In this document: positions 1-10,985 of the stretch, piece after piece
Layout of the letters: every line of letters begins with the position of its first letter
Position numbering within the stretch: the stretch's first letter is position 1
Assembly: GCA_951799405.1 (NCBI GenBank)
Contig: OX637332.1
Span: 8,127,001-8,191,000 of the forward strand
Direction of reading: 5' to 3'
Origin: Agapetus fuscipes
Taxonomy: Eukaryota; Arthropoda; Insecta; Trichoptera; Glossosomatidae
Length of the DNA: 64,000 nucleotides
Translations under genes and position numbers: made by a program
Notes under the pieces: model-generated
What the model was told of the DNA's origin: nothing
The model's input: only the letters and a program-made list of their open reading frames with translations
The model's database searches: none

Positions 1-1689
1 AAAAACACAACAAAATACATGAAGGATTAAGAGTAGCTGCCGTACATTTTTTTTGGTTTCTTAAATATTTAACATTCAACTGGCGTTCATTTTAAAAGTC
101 TGAAGGTTTTTCCTCAATGATCAATTTGGTTTTGCTTATGTCAACATTTTTTGAAAGAAAACTTTTTTCAATGACAACTTTTTTCCAACAAAATTTTGAA
201 AAACCTGATTTTCACAAAAAAGTCAAATTTATAAGTAAAAAAATCAACTGTTTTGATGCTACACAAACAATTATAATTTAGCGAAATGAAATGATATGTA
301 ATAGGACAATCACGCCGAATATATATTTTGCATACCCGCCATACCAACTAAAAAAATACATTGCTCTGCAGGCGGCCATTTTGAATGTCTAGGCCTCATA
401 CTCAAATATAAAATGCATTTTAGTAAACCCCATAAATGTTGGAAGAAACTTTTTTTCTACGGCAAATTTCTTTGAACAAATATTTAAAAAGTAATATTTC
501 ATGCAAAGTGTCTTATATATAAAAGAATAAAAAAAACTGAATCTTTTTTTTTTTAATTTTCAAAAGTCATTTTTTTCTAAGAGTTCTGTCGATGGGTCGA
601 ACGTTTTCCCATACTTAGATTTTTTGTAGATTGTGAGTTTAGGCATTTTAAGGTATCTTCAGGTACCAAGCAGTATAATATAATCTATAATCTATAATCT
701 AAGTTGCAAGGATATATTCATTTAAAGCTCTCAGATGTATGCCCACAAACCAACAAGTGTAGTTCGCGCTTACAAATGCTGAATGTGTACTTACAAATAA
801 AATCCAAACCTCAAATGAACATAAGCCCCACAACTTTTGCCGACCTTCCCTGAAACAGGGGTGACATTGGCAAAGTGAACCATTTTTTACAGTATGGGTG
901 GTCAGCCTCATACCAACCTATAAGTCAAGGAATATGAATAATATCAGTATCAGACACTAAAATATCGTGAAAAGTATCACAAGCAGTTTTAAGATGTCAA
1001 AAGATAATTCAGAGCAGGACGAGCAGTTTGAAGACATTTCATGACAATAAGAGCAGCTGGAACTATCTAAAAACAAAAGCACCAGTACCAACAAAACAAT
1101 GCCGTACAGCGAACGCAGTCATGTTTCATGCCACTATAAGACAATTGCAAGCAACACAGGTACGCTTAAGATACCATTACCAGCAAAACGAAAAAGAGCA
1201 AAAAAGACAAGTTATACACTTAAATGATAATCAACGGGAAGAGCATCATTATAAACCATCACCAGAAAAATAAAGAGCAGAAATAAAAAGCAGGATAAAG
1301 ACTTCAGCACCTGCACAACAATAGGAAGTAGCACGATCAGGCCTGGGATTCTACCACAAAATTGTCCACTTTTTGTTGTTGTTGTTGGTCAGTGCTCATG
1401 GATCTTTTAAAAATCAGAGCAAGGGTAAAGTGTGCTGGCGAAGCCGGACTTTAATTTAGAATGCCGTAATCGGCAGGCTATTTAACTTAAATTCGTTTTT
1501 CGTAGATTCAAGATTTTCGGAACATGAAAAGAATTCAATTACCTTTTTATCACAAAATTTATTCAATTATATCTTAAAGCATTCAATGAAATAAAAAACA
1601 TATGGGCAAAAAATTATGGCGAAGCCAGACTAAAACCTGCCCGGAGGGCCTAGCAGCCAACCGTGCGAGAGCGCGGTTTGGTCTGCTAG
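1..1689 (+). mobile_element. Helitron copy 1 (5' part outside window)
   Basis: This is the left-most unit of a head-to-tail Helitron array. Its 3' end is complete: an 8-bp stem with a GAGA loop at 1659-1678, then a 7-nt spacer and CTAG at 1686-1689. Window base 8 corresponds to about base 2243 of copy 2, so roughly 550 bp of its 5' end lie upstream. It is non-autonomous, with no Rep or helicase ORF. It carries a reverse repeat A plus extra DNA inserted near 676-985, which copies 2 and 3 lack. Positions up to about 1238 differ from copies 2/3 by scattered substitutions, while about 1239-1689 appear identical to them. Confidence 0.75.
681..934 (-). mobile_element. repeat A, full length, inside Helitron copy 1
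   Basis: Repeat A read on the minus strand: it begins TTCCTTGACTTATAGGTTGG, has the internal hairpin CCCTGTTTCAGGG, and ends in tandem TTATAGA units. It interrupts Helitron copy 1 and is absent from copies 2 and 3, so it inserted after the units diverged or was lost when they were made. Confidence 0.85.
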
Positions 1690-3624
1690 TCTTATATATA
1701 AAAAAGGAGAGGGTATTTGCGTCTGTTTTTTTCGAATTTGCAAAAATGTTTTTCCAACAAGTGTTTCTATTGACAAACTGAACTAACGCTGTGTTCCAGA
1801 ATTTTTGGTGTTTGTTTGTTTGTTTGTTTGTTTGTATATTTGTACCATTATAGGCGCCCAGACCGTTCGCAGCACGATGCTGAAATTTTGCACACCCCCA
1901 TAAAGTGTCAGTGGCTAAACAACTGTCAGGGTCCGAATGACGTCACGTGCATATTTCGCATACCTGCGATACAGACTGAAAATTGAAATCTTGCCGCTGG
2001 CGGTCATTTTAAATTTACAGACTTGATATTCGAAACAGTCATGTCTCTTAGTAATTTTAACAACTTTTGGAAGAAACTTTTTCGCAAAAAGTAAATTCTT
2101 CAAACAAAATTTGTAAATACCTACATAGAAAAAAATCTAAAATAATAACTTTCAGGAGGCACAACGGACGCATGCCTAAAGTTGGAACATTGAAATTAAG
2201 CATGCTATCTGAACATAAACAGACTTACATATTTTCAAAAGAACAACAAAATACAAGAAGGATTAAGAGTAGCTGCCATACATTTTTTTTTGTTTCTTCA
2301 ATATTTAACACTCTTCTGGCGTTTATTTTACAAAAATGAAAGTTTATTATCAATGATCGAGTTTGTCTTAATAAAGTCAACATTTTTTGAAAGACAACTT
2401 TTTTTAATGACAATTTTTTTCAAACAAAATTTTGAAAAACCTGATTTTTACAAAAAAGTCAAATTTATAAGTAAACAAATCAACTGTTTTGATGCTACAC
2501 TGACAATTATAATTTAGCGAAATGTAATAATATGTAATGGGACAATCACGCCAAGTGTATATTTTGCACACTCGACATACAAACTAAAAAAATATATTGC
2601 TCTGCAGGCGGCCGTTTTGAATGTCTAGGCCTCATACTCGAAAATAAAATGCATTTTAGTAAACCCCATAAATGTTGGAAGAAACTTTTTTTCTACGGCA
2701 AATTTCTTTGAACAAATATTGAAAAAGTAAAATTTCATACAAAGTGTCTTATATATAAAAATAAAAAAAGTTATAAAGTTTATTTTTTTTTAATTTTCAA
2801 AAGTCATTTTTTCTTAGAGTTCTGTCGATGGGTCGAACGTTTTCCCATACTTAGATTTTTTGTAGATTGTGAATTTAGGCATTTTAAGGTATCTTCAGGT
2901 ACCAAGCAGTATGAGACCCAGTTTTAAGATGTCAAAATATAATTCAGAGCAGGACGAGCAGTTTGAAGGCATTTCATGACAATAAGAGCAGCTGGAGCAA
3001 TCGAATAACAAAAGCACCAGTACCAACAAAACGATGCCGTATAGCAAACGCAGTCATGTTTCATGCCACTATAAGACAATTGCAAGCAACATAGGAACGC
3101 TTCAGATACTATTACCACCAAAACGAAAAAGAGCAGAAAAGACAAGTTGTACACTTAAGTGATAATGAACGGGTAGAGCATCATTATAAACCATCACCAG
3201 AAAAATAAAGAGCAGAAATAAAAAGCAGGATAAAGACTTCAGCACCTGCACAACAATAGGAAGTAGCACGATCAGGCCTGGGATTCTACCACAAAATTGT
3301 CCACTTTTTGTTGTTGTTGTTGGTCAGTGCTCATGGATCTTTTAAAAATCAGAGCAAGGGTAAAGTGTGCTGGCGAAGCCGGACTTTAATTTAGAATGCC
3401 GTAATCGGCAGGCTATTTAACTTAAATTCGTTTTTCGTAGATTCAAGATTTTCGGAACATGAAAAGAATTCAATTACCTTTTTATCACAAAATTTATTCA
3501 ATTATATCTTAAAGCATTCAATGAAATAAAAAACATATGGGCAAAAAATTATGGCGAAGCCAGACTAAAACCTGCCCGGAGGGCCTAGCAGCCAACCGTG
3601 CGAGAGCGCGGTTTGGTCTGCTAG
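1690..3624 (+). mobile_element. Helitron copy 2 (complete, non-autonomous, 1935 bp)
   Basis: It begins TCTTATATATAAAA directly after the CTAG of copy 1 and ends with a GC-rich hairpin (3594-3613), a 7-nt spacer and CTAG at 3621-3624. These are the expected TC...CTRR termini and subterminal hairpin of a rolling-circle Helitron. A (GTTT)n tract lies near 1806-1834. No rolling-circle Rep or helicase motif is present; ORFs of 62-90 codons appear in all frames and are not convincing. It therefore depends on proteins from an autonomous relative. It matches copy 3 at every position I compared. Confidence 0.85.
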
Positions 3625-5559
3625 TCTTATATATAAAAAAGGAGAGGGTATTTGCGTCTGTTTTTTTCGAATTTGCAAAAATGTTTTTCCAACAAGTGTT
3701 TCTATTGACAAACTGAACTAACGCTGTGTTCCAGAATTTTTGGTGTTTGTTTGTTTGTTTGTTTGTTTGTATATTTGTACCATTATAGGCGCCCAGACCG
3801 TTCGCAGCACGATGCTGAAATTTTGCACACCCCCATAAAGTGTCAGTGGCTAAACAACTGTCAGGGTCCGAATGACGTCACGTGCATATTTCGCATACCT
3901 GCGATACAGACTGAAAATTGAAATCTTGCCGCTGGCGGTCATTTTAAATTTACAGACTTGATATTCGAAACAGTCATGTCTCTTAGTAATTTTAACAACT
4001 TTTGGAAGAAACTTTTTCGCAAAAAGTAAATTCTTCAAACAAAATTTGTAAATACCTACATAGAAAAAAATCTAAAATAATAACTTTCAGGAGGCACAAC
4101 GGACGCATGCCTAAAGTTGGAACATTGAAATTAAGCATGCTATCTGAACATAAACAGACTTACATATTTTCAAAAGAACAACAAAATACAAGAAGGATTA
4201 AGAGTAGCTGCCATACATTTTTTTTTGTTTCTTCAATATTTAACACTCTTCTGGCGTTTATTTTACAAAAATGAAAGTTTATTATCAATGATCGAGTTTG
4301 TCTTAATAAAGTCAACATTTTTTGAAAGACAACTTTTTTTAATGACAATTTTTTTCAAACAAAATTTTGAAAAACCTGATTTTTACAAAAAAGTCAAATT
4401 TATAAGTAAACAAATCAACTGTTTTGATGCTACACTGACAATTATAATTTAGCGAAATGTAATAATATGTAATGGGACAATCACGCCAAGTGTATATTTT
4501 GCACACTCGACATACAAACTAAAAAAATATATTGCTCTGCAGGCGGCCGTTTTGAATGTCTAGGCCTCATACTCGAAAATAAAATGCATTTTAGTAAACC
4601 CCATAAATGTTGGAAGAAACTTTTTTTCTACGGCAAATTTCTTTGAACAAATATTGAAAAAGTAAAATTTCATACAAAGTGTCTTATATATAAAAATAAA
4701 AAAAGTTATAAAGTTTATTTTTTTTTAATTTTCAAAAGTCATTTTTTCTTAGAGTTCTGTCGATGGGTCGAACGTTTTCCCATACTTAGATTTTTTGTAG
4801 ATTGTGAATTTAGGCATTTTAAGGTATCTTCAGGTACCAAGCAGTATGAGACCCAGTTTTAAGATGTCAAAATATAATTCAGAGCAGGACGAGCAGTTTG
4901 AAGGCATTTCATGACAATAAGAGCAGCTGGAGCAATCGAATAACAAAAGCACCAGTACCAACAAAACGATGCCGTATAGCAAACGCAGTCATGTTTCATG
5001 CCACTATAAGACAATTGCAAGCAACATAGGAACGCTTCAGATACTATTACCACCAAAACGAAAAAGAGCAGAAAAGACAAGTTGTACACTTAAGTGATAA
5101 TGAACGGGTAGAGCATCATTATAAACCATCACCAGAAAAATAAAGAGCAGAAATAAAAAGCAGGATAAAGACTTCAGCACCTGCACAACAATAGGAAGTA
5201 GCACGATCAGGCCTGGGATTCTACCACAAAATTGTCCACTTTTTGTTGTTGTTGTTGGTCAGTGCTCATGGATCTTTTAAAAATCAGAGCAAGGGTAAAG
5301 TGTGCTGGCGAAGCCGGACTTTAATTTAGAATGCCGTAATCGGCAGGCTATTTAACTTAAATTCGTTTTTCGTAGATTCAAGATTTTCGGAACATGAAAA
5401 GAATTCAATTACCTTTTTATCACAAAATTTATTCAATTATATCTTAAAGCATTCAATGAAATAAAAAACATATGGGCAAAAAATTATGGCGAAGCCAGAC
5501 TAAAACCTGCCCGGAGGGCCTAGCAGCCAACCGTGCGAGAGCGCGGTTTGGTCTGCTAG
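3625..5559 (+). mobile_element. Helitron copy 3 (complete, non-autonomous, 1935 bp)
   Basis: This is a tandem repeat of copy 2 at an exact 1935-bp offset, starting TC at 3625 directly after the CTAG at 3621-3624. Its 3' hairpin is at 5529-5548 (AACCGTGC, GAGA, GCGCGGTT, one G-T wobble) and CTAG at 5556-5559. The next base is T, as expected for Helitron insertion between A and T. Beyond 5560 the homology stops, so this is the right end of the array. Confidence 0.85.
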
Positions 5560-6024
5560 TCTAAACATAAAATACAAGTATAAATAGCCAGGCTGCAACC
5601 TCTAAAAGGGAGCTTTGTATCCAATATCAAATGGTAAGACGGATCATAACGATAATCATCTTTAAAAATTTTCGAGTGCCGTTTTTTTTAAGATTGCGAA
5701 ATTTGAGAACTTGATTTCGTCTTGTATCTATGTATTTTCATTTCTTATCGTATAAAAAATTACAATAAAGGGTTTTGATAAACGCAAAACAAATTTTTCA
5801 AAACGCTCTGAGAAAAATATTTGTGTTGAATTGGGATGTACTCGTATGTGGCCAGAAAGATTCACATAGTCGTACATGGACAAAGAAAACTCATCTGACA
5901 AGCGTGGTGCTCGAATGAAAAAAAAAACATCATGAAAGAACACGAATGAAATCCGTTTCCGTGAATGACAAAAAGAAAAACCTTAGCGAACCGACATACA
6001 TAAATTATTTTGGTTGTTTTAAAG
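5560..6024. other. unique-looking flank of Helitron array
   Basis: AT-rich sequence between the last Helitron and a hAT-type element. I see no conserved ORF, no splice-bounded exon and no match to the other repeats of the window. Confidence 0.4.
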
Positions 6025-6369
6025 CAGTGTCTTTAATTGGTGGTCCGCGGGAGGGTCACGATTTTTGTTTTCTTTTGTCAGGAGGATTATAATACTAATA
6101 AGACTAATAAAATTTCAGTTTCAAGTTTTAAAAAAATGATGTTCAACACGGGGTTGAATGCGTTTTCCTCCCCTTCCGTCGACGAGACGATCTAAGATTA
6201 AAGAATATTTTCGCACTTTACTGGATTTTTTTTTGAGATTTAGTGTGTTATCTTTCCCCTCCTTTCTCGCCAACAATTTTAATTTTCAAAGTCATTTTGC
6301 CACACTAGTCCCTGTTCGAAGCAACACAGTAAAAGTTATCCTTGGCCCAAAAAAGGTCAAGAACCATTG
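6025..6369. mobile_element. hAT-type non-autonomous DNA transposon
   Basis: The left end starts CAGTGTCTTTAATTGG and the right end finishes in AAGAACCATTG, the inverted form of a CARTG terminus with one mismatch. The flanking octamers are TTTTAAAG (6017-6024) and TTTAAAAG (6370-6377), an 8-bp target duplication with one change. An 8-bp duplication and CAGTG-like ends are typical of the hAT superfamily. At 345 bp with no transposase it is a MITE or deletion derivative. An AT-rich 74-codon ORF inside is not recognisable. Confidence 0.6.
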
Positions 6370-6924
6370 TTTAAAAGGGTAACCTGTTTTGATTTAGATT
6401 AAAATCATTATTAAAACTACACGATCATCCCATAATTCCGAGGCGAGACGGCGGTTTTGTGTGAAGTCAAGTGATTCGCCATTTTACGTTTTTGCACATA
6501 ACACTACCGGCGGGTTTTAATAACATCAACAATATCGAATTGGCGAGACTGCAGAAAAACCGTTCACGTTTTTGTTCGGGTAACAGTTTATATGGTTGGG
6601 CGCTCTTCGCGAATCAAGCGGAACCAGATGTTGAAGACTTTTGATATTGGCTACATTATGTAGGTACGACCAAAAATAGACTGATGTATATGCACTTGGA
6701 GTCTATGAACAAATGGAGAGGTGTTTAAAGGCCAGAACAGCAATGTTTCTGCTGCGGATGTAGGAATTTAATGCAATTTCACAGCGTTTGTCGGGAAAGT
6801 TCGTGGAACACCTGTATTCAGTGGGGAAATTACGTCATTTGAACAATCGATCTATGCATTTTAATAATTTTATCGGCGCCAAGTAGTCTGGGGCATTTGG
6901 AGCTAGCTTTGGTTAAGAGGGCTC
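6370..6924. other. no feature seen
   Basis: Moderately GC-rich near 6430-6660. I find no ORF with a recognisable domain and no repeat matching elsewhere in the window. Confidence 0.4.
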
Positions 6925-7085
6925 TTACCAAAAATTGACCGTTGTTTTTAAAAATATGTTTCTTATACTTTATGGTCTTAGTAAAAGAGTGACATTAATG
7001 AAAAAAATCTCGCGGGTTCATTGATTTTTTTATCTAAATTTTTAAGATAAAATTATTTTTATAACTTAAAAATGACGCCACAAAA
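6925..7085. repeat. single arm of the TTAA palindrome family
   Basis: This diverged copy of one arm of the 9500-10205 palindrome shares the CCGTTG...AAAAATATGTTTC start, the ACTTTATGG core, the AGTAAAAGAGTGACATTAAT block and the GACGCCACAAAAAAAT block. The second arm is missing, so it is a decayed or half-deleted relative. Confidence 0.7.
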
Positions 7086-7651
7086 AAATAATAAAAATAA
7101 ACTCGTTTTTACACATTTTATTTTCGATTTTATAAATTGATTAGTTTCAGTTATTTTTTAAACAGTGTGACATTGATAGTGTTTTTTTTTACAAGGGTGG
7201 TGAGCCTCATCTAGTCAATCTATTAGTCAATGAACTTCATGCCAATTATAATTGTTAGTTAAATACTTTACGATGATAAATCAATTAAAAATATTTGTAT
7301 TAAAAAAAATACTGATGTAGACAGAAAGCTCTACAAGTTGTCGTGTTTGAGTGTGAACATCAAGGCAGATTATTTTAATAAAACTTGAAACTCAAAGCGG
7401 CGTATTTTGCGATTGCAAAGATGGATGTGGTTTACAGTTTTCACCTTTATGTTTTTGCAACGCCATTGAATCACCGGAATGAGATCATCGTGAGAGCGTT
7501 GCGTGGATCCGCGAATTATGTAAAAATAAATCTATTCGAATGGCGGCTGTTGCAAATATAATCGCTAGAACAGTCGGGCGTGGGATTTCACTGTTACGAA
7601 TGTGTGTATCTAATACTTTGTCGGGGATATAATTATTCCGAAAATGTTGCG

Positions 7652-7889
7652 TTCCTTGACTTAGGTATAGGTTGGTATGAGACTGACCGCCCATGCTGTA
7701 CACACATTTTTAATGTTGCCAATGCAACCCCGGTTTCCGGTACAGAAGGCAGGAGTTGCAAGGTTTATGTTCATTTGATGTTGGGTTATTTGTATGTGTA
7801 AGCTCGAACTTAAATGCACCAGCTTGTGGGCATGCATTGAATTTGAGCCGTACATATCAATATATCTTTGCAACTTAGATTATGGATTA
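7652..7889 (+). mobile_element. repeat A, diverged full-length copy
   Basis: All blocks of repeat A are recognisable. The hairpin reads CCGGTTTCCGG instead of CCCTGTTTCAGGG, so both sides changed and pairing is retained. The tail is TTAGATTATGGATTA. Confidence 0.8.
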
Positions 7890-7996
7890 AGAAAGGTTCA
7901 AGAATCATCCGAAAAGTTAAAGATCGTGAGTTACTGATTTCATAAAAAAAAACAGAAGTGGTCGTGAGCATCTTGCCAGATTTCAATGACAAAAGA

Positions 7997-8148
7997 TGGA
8001 ACAAGAGGGTAGTGGAGTGGAGACCTCGTGAGGACAAAACAAGAAGACGAATGCCCCTAACACAATGGCCAGACGACATAAAAATATTTTTTGGTGACTG
8101 GATGTAGAAGGACCAGGGTGCCTGGGGTGGTAGTCTTGACGAGCATCG
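7997..8148 (+). pseudogene. LINE reverse transcriptase C-terminal remnant (RTE-like)
   Basis: One frame reads WNKRVVEWRPREDKTRRRMP followed by LTQWPDDIK, the tail region typical of RTE-type LINE polyproteins (W.kRvleWRPr...GRP..RW.DDI). A stop follows GDWM at about 8108, and the residual reading KDQGAW after it matches the family's 'DR..W' block. It is a dead 3' fragment that abuts the palindromic MITE at 8147. Confidence 0.6.
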
Positions 8149-8440
8149 ATAAATCTTACCGTATCTATTTGAAGTTAGAACGAAATAAAACATGGCGGCG
8201 TATCAACAGCTGATCCATTTTTATATGGAACGACGATCAGCTGTTAAGGCATCGCCACGTCTTATTCTGTCTTATGTTCAAATAGTCTATAGATCTTATC
8301 GTGTATATTTAAAGATAAGACGGAATAAAACATGGCGATGCCTGAACAGCTGATATTTGTTCCATATAAAATAGATCAGCTGTTGATACGCTGCCATGTT
8401 TTATTTCTTCCTATCTTCAAATAGATACGGAAAAATCTAC
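8147..8440. mobile_element. palindromic MITE, two hairpins in tandem
   Basis: About 66 bp at each end are inverted copies (TAAATCTTACCGTATCTATT and its complement). Both halves, 8150-8285 and 8295-8440, are themselves hairpins whose arms contain ATGGCGRYG...CAACAGCTGATC. All four arms are thus related. No ORF is present, and no clean target duplication was identified. Confidence 0.65.
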
Positions 8441-8660
8441 TGAACGGCCGTCGAAGCTTCCACCCGGAGAGATACGGGGAAGGTGTGTGCAAGGCAAGTA
8501 AGTGAAGTAGGGTTACAGAAATCATTTTCAATTACCATTATATGTAAGTATACATCGCAAGGAACCTGTTATGACTTTGCCTCTTAGTTCGATAAAGAAA
8601 CCAACGGAAAAATAAAGGAATATGCAACCAAGGGTTCAGTGCGGTCTAGACCCTGGATCA

Positions 8661-8770
8661 TCTACATATATAAAATCATACGGATGAATGTATGTATGTA
8701 TGTTTGTCCTGTATGGACTCCTACACTACTAAACAGATTGCTATGAAATTTACATGAGTAATTCTTTACA
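8661..8770 (+). mobile_element. Helitron 5'-end fragment
   Basis: Starts TCTACATATATAAAA followed by TGTATGTATGTATGTTTGT, then a block ending GCTATGAAATTTACATG. This layout matches the 5' end of the Helitrons at 1690 and 3625 (TC, TATATATAAAA, TGTTTG tract, GCTGAAATTTTGC) with different sequence. No 3' hairpin or CTAG end is seen downstream. Confidence 0.5.
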
Positions 8771-8873
8771 TGCCAACTTAGTCTCCTATATAAAAAAAAC
8801 TGGAGCAATAAATGAAATGAGAGCAGAAATATGCCTTCCCCATTTTCACTTTATGAAATTCTTGGACTAAGCT

Positions 8874-8960
8874 CTAAAGTGTGCAAGGACGAAATACAGT
8901 GGAGAGACATCTGCGGAGATACTGGCCACTCCTAAAAGAATGGCGGCATGTTGCAATAAC
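8874..8960 (+). repeat. LINE 3'-end fragment
   Basis: The wording AAAGTGTGCAAGGACG...GTGGAGAGACATCTGCGGAG...ACTGGCCACTCCTA...GGCGGCA parallels the 3' end at 33880-33950. It is the extreme end of the same LINE family, without a usable ORF. Confidence 0.6.
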
Positions 8961-9495
8961 AGTAACTAGACGAGTCACCATAAGGGGTGCCAGCGTACAT
9001 CTAGTTTCACAATAAATAAAGTAATTACGTAAATAGTTTTGGTTTACATAGTTATGTAAAACCATCGATTTGTTATTTATTTGTAAGGGGAAATATGAAA
9101 TATCCATGTGTAAAGCGTAGCAAAAGAACAACGTGACGATTTAATCATGATTTGAATTATAACACGAAAAATGCATTTATTGCGGAGTAAATGTTAAGAT
9201 AAAATCTGGGTCATATCGAAAAGAAATTTCACGATTGAATATCTAGCAGGAGATAGATAAATTTATTGAACAGTGATAACTGAAACAGTTATCAAATAAT
9301 AATTGATACATTTATCTGATACTACATCCGCACTGTACGTCACTGAGCGATGCCACTCGGTACACATGCACCGAAGCTAAGCTCTCACATCGTAGTGTAC
9401 TGAAACATTTCTATTGCTCCGACATGGCATAAACTTTTATAATAACTACAACATAAGCGAGAACAGTTTGGTTTACATTGAATTTGTTTCAAAGC
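8961..9495. other. no feature seen
   Basis: AT-rich DNA between a LINE fragment and the large palindrome. No recognisable exon or repeat. Confidence 0.35.
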
Positions 9496-9499
9496 TTAA

Positions 9500-10205
9500 G
9501 AGTGTATTAAAAAAAAAAATCCCGTTGTCTTTAAAAATATGTTTCTCATACTTTATGGCCTTAGTAAAAGAGTGACATTAATGAAAAAAATCACGCGAGT
9601 TAAATAATTTTTTATCTTAATTTTAAAGTTAGTTTTTTTATATAACTTAAAAACTGACGCCACAAAAAAATATTTAAAAAAACTCGTTTTTTTTACTTTT
9701 TTTTGCTCGGATTTTGTTGTTTTGTATTTTGGAAATATTTTTTTTCTTCATAATTATAGAATGATACAAATTCTACTTTGTAATGTGATTTTTAATAGAT
9801 TAATCTGAATAGTTTTTGCGCTAATATGAAAAAACTAAAACTAATTAACTTATTTAATTCTTGAAAACAGTTTTTTCATATTATCGCAAAAACTATTCAC
9901 ATTATTCTATTAAAAATCACACTACGAACTAGAATTTGTATCATTCTATAATTATGAAGAAAAAAAATATTTCCAAAATACAAAACAACAAAATCCGAGC
10001 AAAAAAAAGTAAAAAAAACGAGTTTTTTTAAATATTTTTTTGTGGCGTCATTTTTTAAGTTATATAAAAAACACTAACTTTAAAATTAAGATAAAAATTA
10101 TTGAACACGCGTGATTTTTTTCATTAATGTCACTCTTTTACTAAGGCCATAAAGTATGAGAAACATATTTTTAAAAACAACGGGATTTTTTTTTTGAATA
10201 CACTC
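9500..10205. mobile_element. 706-bp near-perfect palindrome flanked by TTAA
   Basis: Two arms of about 340 bp are inverted copies with few mismatches, meeting near 9840-9870. TTAA sits immediately outside both ends (9496-9499 and 10206-10209), and the ends read GAGTGTATT / AATACACTC. The arms contain CCATAAAGTATGAGAAACAT and AGTAAAAGAGTGACATTAAT. There is no ORF. TTAA flanks suggest a piggyBac-type transposase as mobiliser, but the ends are not the usual CCY. Two shorter TTAA palindromes (24056, 59399) share the core. Confidence 0.7.
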
Positions 10206-10277
10206 TTAAATGAACTGTGTTCCTAGAATATTATATTGATAGAAAATAAACAGAACCAATGACTCAAGTGCTTGTAA

Positions 10278-10385
10278 ATGAAACTCTCTCGCCATTCCCC
10301 TACGCGTGGTCGAAACCTTTGCAGAGTTGCCTCTATTTCTTCCTATCCTTGCATAACTCTTTCAATTCATTCATATCCATCAATT
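10278..10385 (-). repeat. LINE 3'-end fragment (family Y)
   Basis: Minus-strand match to the 42660-42905 and 61818-61995 LINE ends (GGCAACTCTGCAAAGG... and ...CGAGAG). It abuts a tRNA-derived SINE. Confidence 0.5.
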
Positions 10386-10394
10386 GTTGTCGAT

Positions 10395-10500
10395 AGGACA
10401 CGGCACAGGCGGGGTTCGAACTTGCGCTTATTTCAATGACGAAAATTCGAGTGCCAACGCCTTATACGAGTACGCTCGATCATACCAGCGACAGGATTCT
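10395..10500 (-). mobile_element. tRNA-derived SINE, family S3 (class II tRNA-like)
   Basis: On the minus strand it reads CGCTGGTATGATCGAG (A-box-like), then GCGTTGGCACTCGAATTTTC, then CGCAAGTTCGAACCCCGCC (a good B box), then GTGTCCTATCGACAA. The spacing and A box resemble a tRNA-Ser or tRNA-Leu head. It is a pseudogene-like SINE head, with the same tail as the copy at 62070. Confidence 0.6.
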
Positions 10501-10750
10501 AATCTAATCTAAGTTGCAAAATATAAGTAACATTGAGATTCACATTATATGCATTTTCACAAAACAGACATGTTTAAGTTCGCGCTTAAACATGCCGCAT
10601 GTAGTCTTACAACATAAAAACCCGATTCTCAAATAAACATACACCCTGCAAATCCTGCCGACCTTCCCTGAAACAGGGGTGACACTGGCAAAGTGAACCA
10701 TTTTCTACAGCATAGGTGGTCAGCCGCATACCAACTTATAAGTCAAGGAA
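10499..10750 (-). mobile_element. repeat A, full length, TTAGA-type tail
   Basis: Complete reverse copy with tail (TTAGA)n and intact CCCTGTTTCAGGG hairpin. Confidence 0.85.
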
Positions 10751-10779
10751 AAACTAACAAAAACAAATTTTAATTTAAA

Positions 10780-10985
10780 AAAGCCTAGCCACCAACATCA
10801 CAGCTTAACCGCCATTTCTTTCTGTCCTTACACACTTCTTTCATTTCCTCCAGAGTCATAACCTTCTTCATACAGACTCTCCTTTTATTATGACTCTGGA
10901 TATTCCATTTATTCGCAATTTCGGAAATTTTGTCCATCCATACCTTTCTCAGTCTTCCTCTACCACGACATCCATCTATTCTTGC
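10780..10985 (-). pseudogene. LINE C-terminal fragment (family X)
   Basis: On the minus strand it reads the same end as 33730-33955: a basic GRGR..RW stretch, WID.I.EIA...W, then RRVCMKKVMTLEEMKEVCKD and RNGG. It is broken at its 5' side near 10985. This is the C-terminal tail of a non-LTR retrotransposon polyprotein, without reverse transcriptase motifs. Confidence 0.6.

Noticed and set aside
2067..4452. Duplicated ORFs of 62-90 codons in the Helitrons
   Set aside because: Identical because the elements are tandem copies; AT-rich and without Rep or helicase motifs.
8661..8770. Complete Helitron
   Set aside because: Only the 5' end is recognisable; no hairpin plus CTRR end follows within the next few hundred bases.
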